A DNA stretch of 64,000 bases, from assembly GCF_024347635.1 (NCBI RefSeq), contig NZ_AP025511.1, positions 744,001 to 808,000 of the forward strand, given 5' to 3'. The DNA is from Vibrio tasmaniensis (lineage in GTDB: Bacteria > Pseudomonadota > Gammaproteobacteria > Enterobacterales > Vibrionaceae). This document shows positions 54,424 to 63,058 of this stretch, in pieces (position 1 is the stretch's first letter; each line of letters begins with the position of its first letter). The translations under genes were made by a program, and so were the position numbers. Below the pieces are notes generated by a model, which had not been told where the DNA came from, ran no database searches, and was given only the letters and a program-made list of their open reading frames with translations.

Positions 54424-56835
54424 ATGAAATTCGGATATTTTGACGATAAAAACAAAGAATACGTAGCAACCACACCATGTACACCAATCAAATGGTGTAA
54501 CTATGTGGGCACATTAGATTTTGGTGGCATTGTTGATAGCAACGGCGGTGTGTTGTTGTGTAAAGGTGACCCTGCACTGAACCGTATTACCAAGTACATT
54601 GCCCAGCTGCCAAACTCAGATTTCAAAGGCTCGACCCTATACCTTAAGGTGCGTGATGAAGCGGGCAACGTGGAAGTATTTTCACCCTTCTACACACCAA
54701 CATTGAAGCCGCTGGATAAGTTTGAAAACCACACAGGCTTGTCTTACACCACCATCATTGCAGAAGCGTTTGGTGTGCGTTGTGAAGCGACATTCTTCGT
54801 ACCAAAAGCTGACCAAGTGCTATTACAAGACATCAAAGTCACCAACATTTCAGACAAAGCGTTGCATGTTGATGTAGTGCCTGTGTACGAATTCACTCAC
54901 TTCGATGCGCTAAAGCAGCTATTGAATGCGGATTGGGTTCCACAAACCATGACGCTGAAAGCACACCAGCAAGAATCGAGTCACACTGTACTTGAGCAGT
55001 ATGCTTTCATGAAGCGTGACTACGCCGTAAACCTGATGACTGCGGATCGTCCTGCGACTTCATTTGACGGTGATCGCCAATCATTCCTTGGTCAGTTTGG
55101 TTACGGTACATGGGCTGCGCCACAAGCGTTAGAAAATGATGAGCTTGGCAACACAGAGTGTCTGCGTGGCGATAACATTGGTGCGCTAAACCTTCGTTTA
55201 GGGTGGTTATCTCCAGAGCAGACAGAACGTACGGTTGTACAAATTGCACAAGAAGAGAGCCTAGAAGCTGCATTGCCTCTATTGGCTAAATATCGTGACC
55301 ATCAAGTGGTCGATTTGGCTTTCGCTGAACTGGCTGAGCACTGGGATAGTTACCTACAAGCAGTTCAGGTTGAAACGCCTGACCCTGCTATGAACTCGAT
55401 GCTTAACGTACACAACCCACGCCAGTGTCACACCACTAAAAACTGGTCTCGTTACCTGTCTTTGTATCAACTTGGCTATGGCGCTCGTGGTATCGGTTTC
55501 CGTGATTCTTCGCAAGATACGTTGGGCGTGATTACTCACATGCCAGAAGAGGCGCGCGAGTTCATTGAGCGTCTGCTGTCTGTGCAAAACACCAATGGTT
55601 CTGCGATGCACCAGTTCTTCCCATCAACCATGGAAGCGAACGCGGGTGACTCACGAGAAGAAGAAGATCGCCCTGACTATTACGGTGACGATCATCTGTG
55701 GATCATCTACGCGGTGACTCAATATGTGAAAGAGACAGGCAACGCTGACTTCTTGAATAAAGCGATTCCGTTCTATCAAAAAGATAAAGCGGGCAACCCA
55801 GTTGAAACTGGAACGGTTTGGAATCACTTGTGCCGCGCGATTGAATTTACCTACACCAATACTGGTGAACACGGCCTTCCGTTATTAGGTTTTGCAGACT
55901 GGAATGACACGGTGAACCTACCAACGGGTGCTGAGTCGATGATGGTAGCCAACATGTATGGCAAGGCCCTGCTCGATATGCTGGACCTTTGTGAGTTACG
56001 TGGCGAAGCGCAGCTAACAACTAAGTTTAAAGATCAGTACCAACAGATGCAGAGCACAGTGAACGAGTGCGGTTGGGATGGCGAATGGTTTGTGCGTTAC
56101 TTTGATGAGCAAGGTCTGCCAATTGGTTCTCACAAGAACGAGCAAGGGCAGATCTACACAAACGGTCAAAGCTGGCCTGTGATCTCTGGTTTCGCGACTC
56201 AAGAGCGTGCTACACAAGCGTTAGATTCGGTTTACAACAAGCTGAACACGACCAATGGTATCAAGCTTTCAACTCCGGGTTATAACGGTTTTGATCCACA
56301 ACTGGGTGGCGTTTCGACATATCCACCGGGTGCGAAAGAGAACGGCGGTATCTTCCTGCATTCTAACCCATGGGTGATGATCGCAGAAGCGAAAATGGGC
56401 AACGGCGAGCGTGCTTACGAATACTACCGTCAAATTAATCCTGCTTCTAAGAACGACGACATTGATACCTTTGAGTCTGAACCCTACTGCTACCCACAAA
56501 ACATCTTGGGTGATGAACATAAACAGTTCGGCCTAGGGCGTAATGCATGGTTGTCTGGCACCTCATCTTGGACATACGTTGCTGGTACGCAGTGGATTCT
56601 GGGTGTTCGTCCTGAAGTAGATGGCTTGTTGGTGGATCCTTGCATTCCGGCTGAGTGGCCTGAGTTTAAAGTCCGTCGTCAGTTCCGAGGTGCAACATAC
56701 AACATTCATGTCACGAACCCGAATAACGTGTGTAAAGGTGTGGTTGAGATGAAGGTCAATGGTGACCTGATTTCAGGCAACAAAGCACCGGTATTTACAT
56801 CGGGTGAGCACACGGTAGAAGTGGTTTTAGGTTAA
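54424..56835 (+). CDS. GH94 beta-glucoside phosphorylase
   Basis: The 803-residue cytoplasmic enzyme of GH94 reversibly phosphorolyses a beta-glucoside to alpha-glucose-1-phosphate and a shorter sugar. It has an N-terminal beta-sandwich (~1-270), and an (alpha/alpha)6 barrel with IGFRDSSQDTLG, the general acid Asp at ~492 in GFADWNDTVNLP, and VSTYPPGAKENGGIFLHSNPW. The N-terminus differs from chitobiose phosphorylase (lacks its SF-type blocks); cellobiose, cellobionate, laminaribiose or sophoro-oligosaccharides are possible. ATG could be 54421 or 54424; AGGGA lies 5-8 bases upstream. A terminator follows. Confidence 0.85.
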   Translation: MKFGYFDDKNKEYVATTPCTPIKWCNYVGTLDFGGIVDSNGGVLLCKGDPALNRITKYIAQLPNSDFKGSTLYLKVRDEAGNVEVFSPFYTPTLKPLDKFENHTGLSYTTIIAEAFGVRCEATFFVPKADQVLLQDIKVTNISDKALHVDVVPVYEFTHFDALKQLLNADWVPQTMTLKAHQQESSHTVLEQYAFMKRDYAVNLMTADRPATSFDGDRQSFLGQFGYGTWAAPQALENDELGNTECLRGDNIGALNLRLGWLSPEQTERTVVQIAQEESLEAALPLLAKYRDHQVVDLAFAELAEHWDSYLQAVQVETPDPAMNSMLNVHNPRQCHTTKNWSRYLSLYQLGYGARGIGFRDSSQDTLGVITHMPEEAREFIERLLSVQNTNGSAMHQFFPSTMEANAGDSREEEDRPDYYGDDHLWIIYAVTQYVKETGNADFLNKAIPFYQKDKAGNPVETGTVWNHLCRAIEFTYTNTGEHGLPLLGFADWNDTVNLPTGAESMMVANMYGKALLDMLDLCELRGEAQLTTKFKDQYQQMQSTVNECGWDGEWFVRYFDEQGLPIGSHKNEQGQIYTNGQSWPVISGFATQERATQALDSVYNKLNTTNGIKLSTPGYNGFDPQLGGVSTYPPGAKENGGIFLHSNPWVMIAEAKMGNGERAYEYYRQINPASKNDDIDTFESEPYCYPQNILGDEHKQFGLGRNAWLSGTSSWTYVAGTQWILGVRPEVDGLLVDPCIPAEWPEFKVRRQFRGATYNIHVTNPNNVCKGVVEMKVNGDLISGNKAPVFTSGEHTVEVVLG

Positions 56836-56842
56836 CAAAGAG

Positions 56843-56863
56843 AAGGGCGCGTTATGCGCCCTT
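56843..56863. terminator. Terminator after the GH94 gene
   Basis: AAGGGCGC pairs with GCGCCCTT around GTTAT, followed by TATTGCTT. Confidence 0.8.
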
Positions 56864-56965
56864 TATTGCTTCTTTCGTTCGGTTTTCTCTTTAGCAATGC
56901 GTTCTCTGGGGGGCTGGTTTCACGTTTAGCAGTCGCTTTAGCTTCGTTCGGCTACTTTGGTTGCT

Positions 56966-57913
56966 TTATTGTGGCTGATAGGCAGCTTGGCATTGCCAAG
57001 TGAAGGTTTGAGATTGGTTCGGGCTAAGCGTCAATAAGCCAATCTGGTTATTGAAAGCATCGGCAGGGCAAGTCATTGGTTCTATTGCAATACTTTGCTC
57101 ACTTGTAGGTGTGTACAGCTGAACAAATGGGTAGCTTGCATCTTGTTGATAGTGAATCGCGGCAGATGAATCTGAGCGTGTAAAAGTCAGTTGGTTGGTT
57201 GTCTTCGAATCAAATTCAAAGCAGTGGTTTAGGCTTTGATTGGTCAGGGAATCATCCAAAGACAAACGGTCAAAAGCCTGTTTTTCACCATTAGGCAGGT
57301 CGTTCTCATGTATGACCTCAGCACAAGGTGAAATGGTAAGCCCACACTGTTTCAATTCAGTGCCAAGAGAGAAATAAGGGTGCCAAGCATCACCGAATGG
57401 GAAGGCGAAATCACCACAATTAGAGACAGTTGTCGAGCAAGATAGCTTGCCTGTGATGTCGATAGTGAAGGTGACTTCAAGGTTAAAAGCGAACGGGAAA
57501 GCAGGGTGCAAAGATGACGTCTGATATTGCAGCGTCACACTGGCTGACTCATCATTGGCTACGCTATTTGTGATTGAAAAAGGTTGGTTGTAGAGCAGGC
57601 CATGTACGGCGTGATCAGACCAAGGAAAGTTAGCCGGGAGCTGATGGTTTTGGTTATCGAAACAGTAACGACCTAAGTTTAAACGGTTTGGAAAAGGGAA
57701 TAATTTAGCACTGCGGGAAAAGAACGGATGTTGGTTGATCAGTTCATCATAATTCTGATAACCACAAATAAAAGAGAATGGACTGTTATTTACAATGTAT
57801 TTATTTATAACAGAACCAAATCCATTGATTATTTGAAGTTCTATACCATGCTGGTGGTTTATTAATGTGACAGAGTCAATATTTCCAAACTTTTCATTTA
57901 TAATTTTAAACAT
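56966..57913 (-). CDS. Aldose 1-epimerase family protein
   Basis: The 315-residue protein is a galactose-mutarotase-fold epimerase, probably interconverting sugar anomers released by the glycosidases. Visible features: GRYCFDNQNHQLPANFPWSDHAVHG, the His motif DAWHPYFSLG, and VQLYTP near the end. The start at 57913 has GGAGA upstream; the 17 codons before it are unlikely. It is convergent with GH94 and divergent from GH116, and its first ~60 codons share the AT-rich composition of that gene's 5' part. Confidence 0.82.
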   Translation of the reverse strand: MFKIINEKFGNIDSVTLINHQHGIELQIINGFGSVINKYIVNNSPFSFICGYQNYDELINQHPFFSRSAKLFPFPNRLNLGRYCFDNQNHQLPANFPWSDHAVHGLLYNQPFSITNSVANDESASVTLQYQTSSLHPAFPFAFNLEVTFTIDITGKLSCSTTVSNCGDFAFPFGDAWHPYFSLGTELKQCGLTISPCAEVIHENDLPNGEKQAFDRLSLDDSLTNQSLNHCFEFDSKTTNQLTFTRSDSSAAIHYQQDASYPFVQLYTPTSEQSIAIEPMTCPADAFNNQIGLLTLSPNQSQTFTWQCQAAYQPQ

Positions 57914-57977
57914 GTTGATGTCTCCATTTTTGAAAGATATTAACAAGAAGAAAAAAATATTCAATGGCGGTTTTAAA

Positions 57978-60900
57978 ATGAATAATAAAATTCCATATAC
58001 AAGCTATTCAGGAAATTCAAAACACCTGTGTAAAAAAGGTGATGCAGTTGAATTTATTCAACCTTGGTACACGCCAATTTCTACAACACCAGAAAATACT
58101 GGTATGGCTGTGGGCGGTATTGGCAATACATTTACACTGACGCCAAACGGCAACACGCCGAACTTCAGTTTTATTCCCGGTATATTTGTTGATTGTTCAG
58201 AGCAAGTGATTAATTTTAATGATTTTTATGCTTCGGTTATGGATGTGCCGACCATTGAAAAGCTTCAGATTCTTAACGAACAAGAGCTCAGTGTTCACCT
58301 GAATTTCTACCCAGCGCTATTCGATGGCAAGAAAATAGATACAGAAAATAATTCGAATGCGATTAACCTCATTCGTAACGCATTAAAAAATGGCAACTTC
58401 TATAAAGAAAATAGAGAGAGATTTATAAAGTGGAATGTTGAGTTTTCTAATAAGACTCAATTATTAATTGAATCGGATTCATCGTCGATTGATTGTCAAT
58501 TATATGTAGCCTTAGATTTCTTTAATGGTTTATTAATAAATGATACAACGAGACAGCTATCACTAACTGCGGGAAATAATGGTGATATAGAAGGTGTTAA
58601 TGGTAGCGATATAGAATATAAGGCTTTATATCCATTAGCTGAATATCAATATAATAGTTTTGACGGTATTAATATAAAGCGAAAGGTAGTCTCGCCGATC
58701 GTTAAAGACGATAAACGTCTCTGCTCTTTACCGATGCACTGGAACCACTTCCAGCTTACCAACGAATCACAGCAAACTCGCGTGATTACGCTTGCTCAAC
58801 CTCTACAGAATTTGATTGGTTCAACCTACCGAAAAGGTCGCGATGGGATCCAAGATTCGGCGTGTACCTTATCTCAAAACCCGATAGCTCAGCAGCATCA
58901 AGCGGTGAACGTGAATGGCGAAAGTCACAGTTTTAGCGGTGTTCAGCTCACTAGCCAGTCCCCTTATCAAAGTGATATTGAGGGTGAGGTGGTGTTTGGT
59001 GTCCAAGCAGAAAACCGTTTGACGGAGTCAGGCAAGGTATCGGTGTCTGTTAAGCCGACGCTTTATACTTCGAAAGTGACCCAGCAAACCGAGTTCGCAT
59101 TGAAAACCAGCCGTACTAACGCTGAATTCCAAACTGGCATTTACACAGGGCGCGAAGCATTGAGCGCATTGGTTGTGGTTCAGGTTGAACTGGAGCCGGG
59201 CGAATCCGTTGACCTGCGTTTCGCACAGGTGATGGCACACAGTAAAGTGATGCTCAATGGCTGGCACTCAGACAAGGCTTACACTCAATTCTACCCGCAA
59301 GCGAAACCGGCTCTGCCGATGTTAGAGGATATTCTGCCAAAGCTAGAGAGCATTGAGCAGAAGATCGTGAAGCAACAAACGTCTTTCCTAGAGCAGGCCC
59401 AAAGCAAGATTTCACAACCTGAATCGGCACTGCGCTATGCGACGATGGCGATGAACTCACTATCATTTTTATCTGAATCCACAGTGTGGGATAAAGAAGA
59501 TAAGTTCTTGGTGAAAGAGTGTGTCGATTACCCATTCTTTAACTCTCTGGATGTGTATTTCTACGGCTCATTTTCACTGCTTTACTTGCTGCCAGAGCTT
59601 GATGGCTGTGTGATGAAAGAGTTCTCAAAAGCCATCTTGGCCGAAGACTTCACTCAGCGGCGTTACTGGGAATACGAAGCGACACCGAATGCTGAGCTTA
59701 TCGATGAGAAGTACCAAGGTGTGCGTGCTATTCGAGGTGCGGTTATTCATGATTTAGGTAGCCCGTTCGACATCCAGCCTGACGCGTATAGCTGGCACAA
59801 TGTTAAGGAATGGAAGGACTTAGCGCCGAAATACATTCTGATGGTGTACCGTCACTATCAAAACACACAAGATATTTCTGTGGTTAAAGAGTGCTGGCAG
59901 GCTGTGACTGAGAGCATCGATTTCTTATCGAACTTGATTGCTGAGGGCGATGATTTACCGCTAACCCGAGGCACAGACGACACCTTCGATAACCTTGCGT
60001 CTCACGGCATCTCTATTTATTGTGCGAGCCTTTGGGTTGCTGGCCTTCAAGCCGCGAGTGAACTTGCACAATTGATGGGTGAAAACGAACTAGGTGCGGG
60101 TTATCTAACACGTTCTAAAAAGGCATTAGCGACGGTTGAACAAAGCTTGTGGGATGAAAAAGAAGGCTACTACCACTTCTTCGTGACGCCAGTTCAAGCC
60201 AAGCATCTAACGGGTGAAGGCTACCAGGCTCTGGAAACCTTAGGCCTGACTTTGACGGGCGATGCGATTGCTGACAAGAATACGCTCAATGCTTATCTCA
60301 ATGAGACGGATACTTCCATCAACATCAGTAAGGTATCTCAAAGAGTCTCTAAGAAACGCTTACTGAGTGAGACCGCACCTCAAGCCTTTACGCAAGAATA
60401 TCTAGAATTAGTCCCCGATTCAGACAACAGCTTTGGCGATGCACTGCTTGCCGACAGCTATCTAAAGTTGATTGGCTTAGAAGGTATTTTCCCGCAAGAG
60501 CATATTCAACGCGCATTGGACTATGTTTATAAACATAACTTTGAGATCAACAGCCCGAAGCTGGGTGTGGCGAACATGACATTGGCAGACGGCTCACCCC
60601 ATGAGGCTTTTCAGGCTCAAGATGTATGGATTGGTGTGCAATTTAGTGTCGCAACAGCGTTGAGTCTAGCGGGTAAATCTCAGCAAGCAGAAACATTGAT
60701 GGATACCGTGTATACCGCGCTGTATGACTATTCAAAAATTCCATTTGCCGCACCAGAAGGCTTCAATTGTTCTGTCTCTTTCAATGAGCAAGATCTTACA
60801 GAATCTTTTGAATTGTCACAAAATGATGCGAAAAAGTGGCTTACTGCACTTAAATTGCAAAAGTGTGTGCTGTCTGACGGTCGAGTTAATCCTGAGCTGA

Positions 60901-61052
60901 CTAAAGACAGTGATAAATTTGTTAGTATGCTGCAAGGCGAAATTTCCACTGAGCAAGCCATGGTTCTTCATAAATGGCTTCTGAGCACAGGGTTGAAATA
61001 TACCGCTGGTCGTTACTTCAGACCGGGGATGATCTTCGCCTACATGTATTAA
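57978..61052 (+). CDS. GH116 family glycosidase (GBA2-like)
   Basis: The 1024-residue protein has the GH116 layout: an N-terminal beta domain and a C-terminal (alpha/alpha)6 barrel with DYPFFNSLDVYFYGSFSLLYLLPELD (split here at SF), HDLGSPFDIQPDAYSWHNVKEWKDL, and RGTDDTFDNLASHGISIYCASLWVAGL with the likely acid/base Asp near 667-671. Known members are beta-glucosidases, beta-xylosidases or glucosylceramidases. It has no signal peptide. The first ~700 bp are markedly AT-rich. The start was chosen for GGCGG 8 bases upstream; in-frame starts from 57912 would run into the epimerase start. Confidence 0.8.
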   Translation: MNNKIPYTSYSGNSKHLCKKGDAVEFIQPWYTPISTTPENTGMAVGGIGNTFTLTPNGNTPNFSFIPGIFVDCSEQVINFNDFYASVMDVPTIEKLQILNEQELSVHLNFYPALFDGKKIDTENNSNAINLIRNALKNGNFYKENRERFIKWNVEFSNKTQLLIESDSSSIDCQLYVALDFFNGLLINDTTRQLSLTAGNNGDIEGVNGSDIEYKALYPLAEYQYNSFDGINIKRKVVSPIVKDDKRLCSLPMHWNHFQLTNESQQTRVITLAQPLQNLIGSTYRKGRDGIQDSACTLSQNPIAQQHQAVNVNGESHSFSGVQLTSQSPYQSDIEGEVVFGVQAENRLTESGKVSVSVKPTLYTSKVTQQTEFALKTSRTNAEFQTGIYTGREALSALVVVQVELEPGESVDLRFAQVMAHSKVMLNGWHSDKAYTQFYPQAKPALPMLEDILPKLESIEQKIVKQQTSFLEQAQSKISQPESALRYATMAMNSLSFLSESTVWDKEDKFLVKECVDYPFFNSLDVYFYGSFSLLYLLPELDGCVMKEFSKAILAEDFTQRRYWEYEATPNAELIDEKYQGVRAIRGAVIHDLGSPFDIQPDAYSWHNVKEWKDLAPKYILMVYRHYQNTQDISVVKECWQAVTESIDFLSNLIAEGDDLPLTRGTDDTFDNLASHGISIYCASLWVAGLQAASELAQLMGENELGAGYLTRSKKALATVEQSLWDEKEGYYHFFVTPVQAKHLTGEGYQALETLGLTLTGDAIADKNTLNAYLNETDTSINISKVSQRVSKKRLLSETAPQAFTQEYLELVPDSDNSFGDALLADSYLKLIGLEGIFPQEHIQRALDYVYKHNFEINSPKLGVANMTLADGSPHEAFQAQDVWIGVQFSVATALSLAGKSQQAETLMDTVYTALYDYSKIPFAAPEGFNCSVSFNEQDLTESFELSQNDAKKWLTALKLQKCVLSDGRVNPELTKDSDKFVSMLQGEISTEQAMVLHKWLLSTGLKYTAGRYFRPGMIFAYMY

Positions 61053-61103
61053 CTTAATGACACGTATTTCAACGAAAGCAGTGGTATGCAGGTTGAAATG
61101 GAT

Positions 61104-61123
61104 GGGGAGCTCTAGGGCTCCCC
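61104..61123. other. Hairpin between GH116 and lacI2
   Basis: GGGGAGC pairs with GCTCCCC around a 6-nt loop, 26 bp before the lacI2 ATG, with no T-run. It may be a weak attenuator. Confidence 0.4.
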
Positions 61124-61149
61124 AAATGTCACTGGATTAGGGTATCGAG

Positions 61150-62163
61150 ATGCGCACGAAAACTAAAAAAACCACCGTATACGATGTAGCGAGGCTCGCG
61201 GGTGTTTCCCCAAGCACGGTTTCTCGTTTTCTTAATCGAACCACTTATGTGTCGGATGATAAAAGTCAGAACATCGAGCAGGCCATCAAAGACACAGGCT
61301 ACAAGCCCAACTTTCAGATGCAGGAGAACATCAATCGCCGTTCATTAACGATAGGCGTATTGGTGCAACACCCTGACAGCCCTTATACCAGCCGCATCCT
61401 CAACGACATGGAGAAAACTCTGATAGCTCAAGGCTATTCGTTAGTGATAGCTACCGGGCATTGGCAAAAAAAGCTTGAGATACACGCTTTAGAGTATCTG
61501 GCTAAGAGCAATGTCGATGGCATGATCATCGTGACAGGCAGCATCACCAAAGAGGATATTGCCAAGTACGCGCAAGACATCCCGATTGTCGCGGTCGGTT
61601 ATGACTTCGCTGAAGACAACGTTCGTTCAATCAATATCGATAATGTACTGGGCGGTTACATGGCAACCCTCCACTTGCTCCAACAGGGGCATGTGAATAT
61701 TGCTCATATCAAAGGACTTTCGAGCCAACCAGATGCGGGTAATCGCTTTGAAGGCTATAAGAAAGCGCTGCAAGAAGCGGGTATCAAGGTGATGCCAAAA
61801 CTCGTCAAACAGGGTGATTTCAGTAGCGAGTCTGGCTATGAAAAAACTGTTGAATTGATTGAGTCGAAGATTCACTTTTCTGCTCTGTTCGCGGCCAATG
61901 ACCAAACGGCTTACGGCGCGATTAAAGCGTTGCATGATCACGGCTACAAAGTACCAGAAGATGTGTCGGTGATTGGCTTTGATGACTTGCCAACGTCGAA
62001 GTATTTCACACCAGCATTAACGACCTTAAGGCAGCCGATTGAAGAGATTGGTGAGGTGTGTGCTCAGTCGATCTTGAACTTGTTATCTGGCGAGAGGCAT
62101 GAAGCAAGGTTGCCTCCAATTGATTTAATTGTGAGAGAGTCGACCAAATCTTTGTATCGTTAA
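61150..62163 (+). CDS. LacI-family transcriptional regulator (second of two)
   Basis: The 337-residue regulator starts with the helix-turn-helix TTVYDVARLAGVSPSTVSRFLNRT and has a sugar-sensing domain (IGVLVQHPDSPYTSRIL, then PVVAVGYDF-like and SVIGFDDLPTSKYFTPALTT). It is distinct from the LacI protein at 47647 in the recognition helix (PSTVSRFLNRT versus QATVSRVINGT). No matching operator lies just upstream of this gene. It follows GH116 by 97 bp and probably shares its transcript. Confidence 0.9.
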   Translation: MRTKTKKTTVYDVARLAGVSPSTVSRFLNRTTYVSDDKSQNIEQAIKDTGYKPNFQMQENINRRSLTIGVLVQHPDSPYTSRILNDMEKTLIAQGYSLVIATGHWQKKLEIHALEYLAKSNVDGMIIVTGSITKEDIAKYAQDIPIVAVGYDFAEDNVRSINIDNVLGGYMATLHLLQQGHVNIAHIKGLSSQPDAGNRFEGYKKALQEAGIKVMPKLVKQGDFSSESGYEKTVELIESKIHFSALFAANDQTAYGAIKALHDHGYKVPEDVSVIGFDDLPTSKYFTPALTTLRQPIEEIGEVCAQSILNLLSGERHEARLPPIDLIVRESTKSLYR

Positions 62164-62170
62164 TTTAAAG

Positions 62171-62236
62171 AAAGCATGAAGGCGGTGCCCCGTGATGATT
62201 CGTATCGATGGCAATGCGAACCATGGTGCAGGTAAG
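62171..62236 (+). pseudogene. Remnant of a prolyl oligopeptidase 3' end
   Basis: Bases 62172-62188 equal 45192-45208 of the POP gene. One base is then missing (g at 45209), followed by a 22-base match to 45210-45231, and weaker similarity to 45256. The missing base breaks the frame. Read across it, the fragment codes HEGG(A)PVMIRID-N-N-HGAGK, the conserved C-terminal block of POP enzymes with its catalytic His. Confidence 0.85.
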
Positions 62237-63058
62237 CTAAAACACTTCTGCCCCACTCTTTTTAGCTCCGCCGAACGTTCTAGAATAGAACAAATTAAAC
62301 CAATCCATATGTACGGATGTTTTTGGTAGGCTTCTTACGAATATCTCTTTCGATTCACACAATAGCATTATACTTATTGAGTCTCATCATAGACGACAGC
62401 AACAAAATAAAAACGTAGATACGGAAGAGTTACGTCTGTAAAGCGCAAGGTATTTACATACAGTTTTAGCTTTCTAAACCCCAAAAGATTAAGCGTTCAC
62501 CAGAAGATGGTAACAAATTGGTACGTAATACAAAGTAACCTAGTAAATCGATAAGACAGATTTGTTACTATTGGCATTCTAAGTTCAAGTTGAATTTAGT
62601 GCTTACAGTGCAATTCTAAATAAGTAGAGTGGTGGTGTCGTTTACTGCTCAACGCTACATCAGCCAATCCACAATCAAGTAAATTAGTAAAATCGGCAAT
62701 TCAGCTCTATCTACCCCAAATTCATTCAGAATAAATACTTATTCATATCTTGCTATTATGAATTTGCCCTACAATAAGTTGTCCGGATTAAGCACCGAAG
62801 TCAGTTCGTCCCAGAGGAGAAAACCTGGATGGGATGCTAACTCTTCAACATTAGCGCGCTTTTGGAGATAACAATCGCTCTACAATAACAACTAATGACT
62901 GTACTTTTATTAACTTAAGTTCCTTACCTAACGAGTATGTAAAGGTTAGATAGATAGTGCGAAATAAAAAGGACCTGCCATGTGGCAGGCCAAATCCCTG
63001 TGGAGCAAGTTATGGGCGATAAATTCAAGTCAGAGCTTGAATAAGGGGGGAGGTCGAC
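62237..63058. other. Long non-coding stretch between the sugar island and pyruvate kinase
   Basis: No ORF with coding character is visible in 822 bp. It includes the pyruvate kinase terminator. The stretch at 62767-62870 is richer in G/C and could hold a structured RNA, but I recognise no class. Confidence 0.4.
62973..62990. terminator. Terminator of the pyruvate kinase gene
   Basis: CCTGCCA (62974-62980) pairs with TGGCAGG (62983-62989); on the minus strand CC-TTTTTATTT follows, 68 bp after the stop codon. Confidence 0.75.

Noticed and set aside
54424..56835. GH94 as N,N'-diacetylchitobiose phosphorylase, given the chitinase in the window
   Set aside because: The N-terminal sequence is different from that enzyme as I recall it, and the neighbours are beta-glucosidase-type, not chitin genes.
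62767..62870. Riboswitch or known small RNA
   Set aside because: No core of c-di-GMP, glycine, cobalamin or Qrr-type RNAs could be recognised, and no terminator follows on the plus strand.
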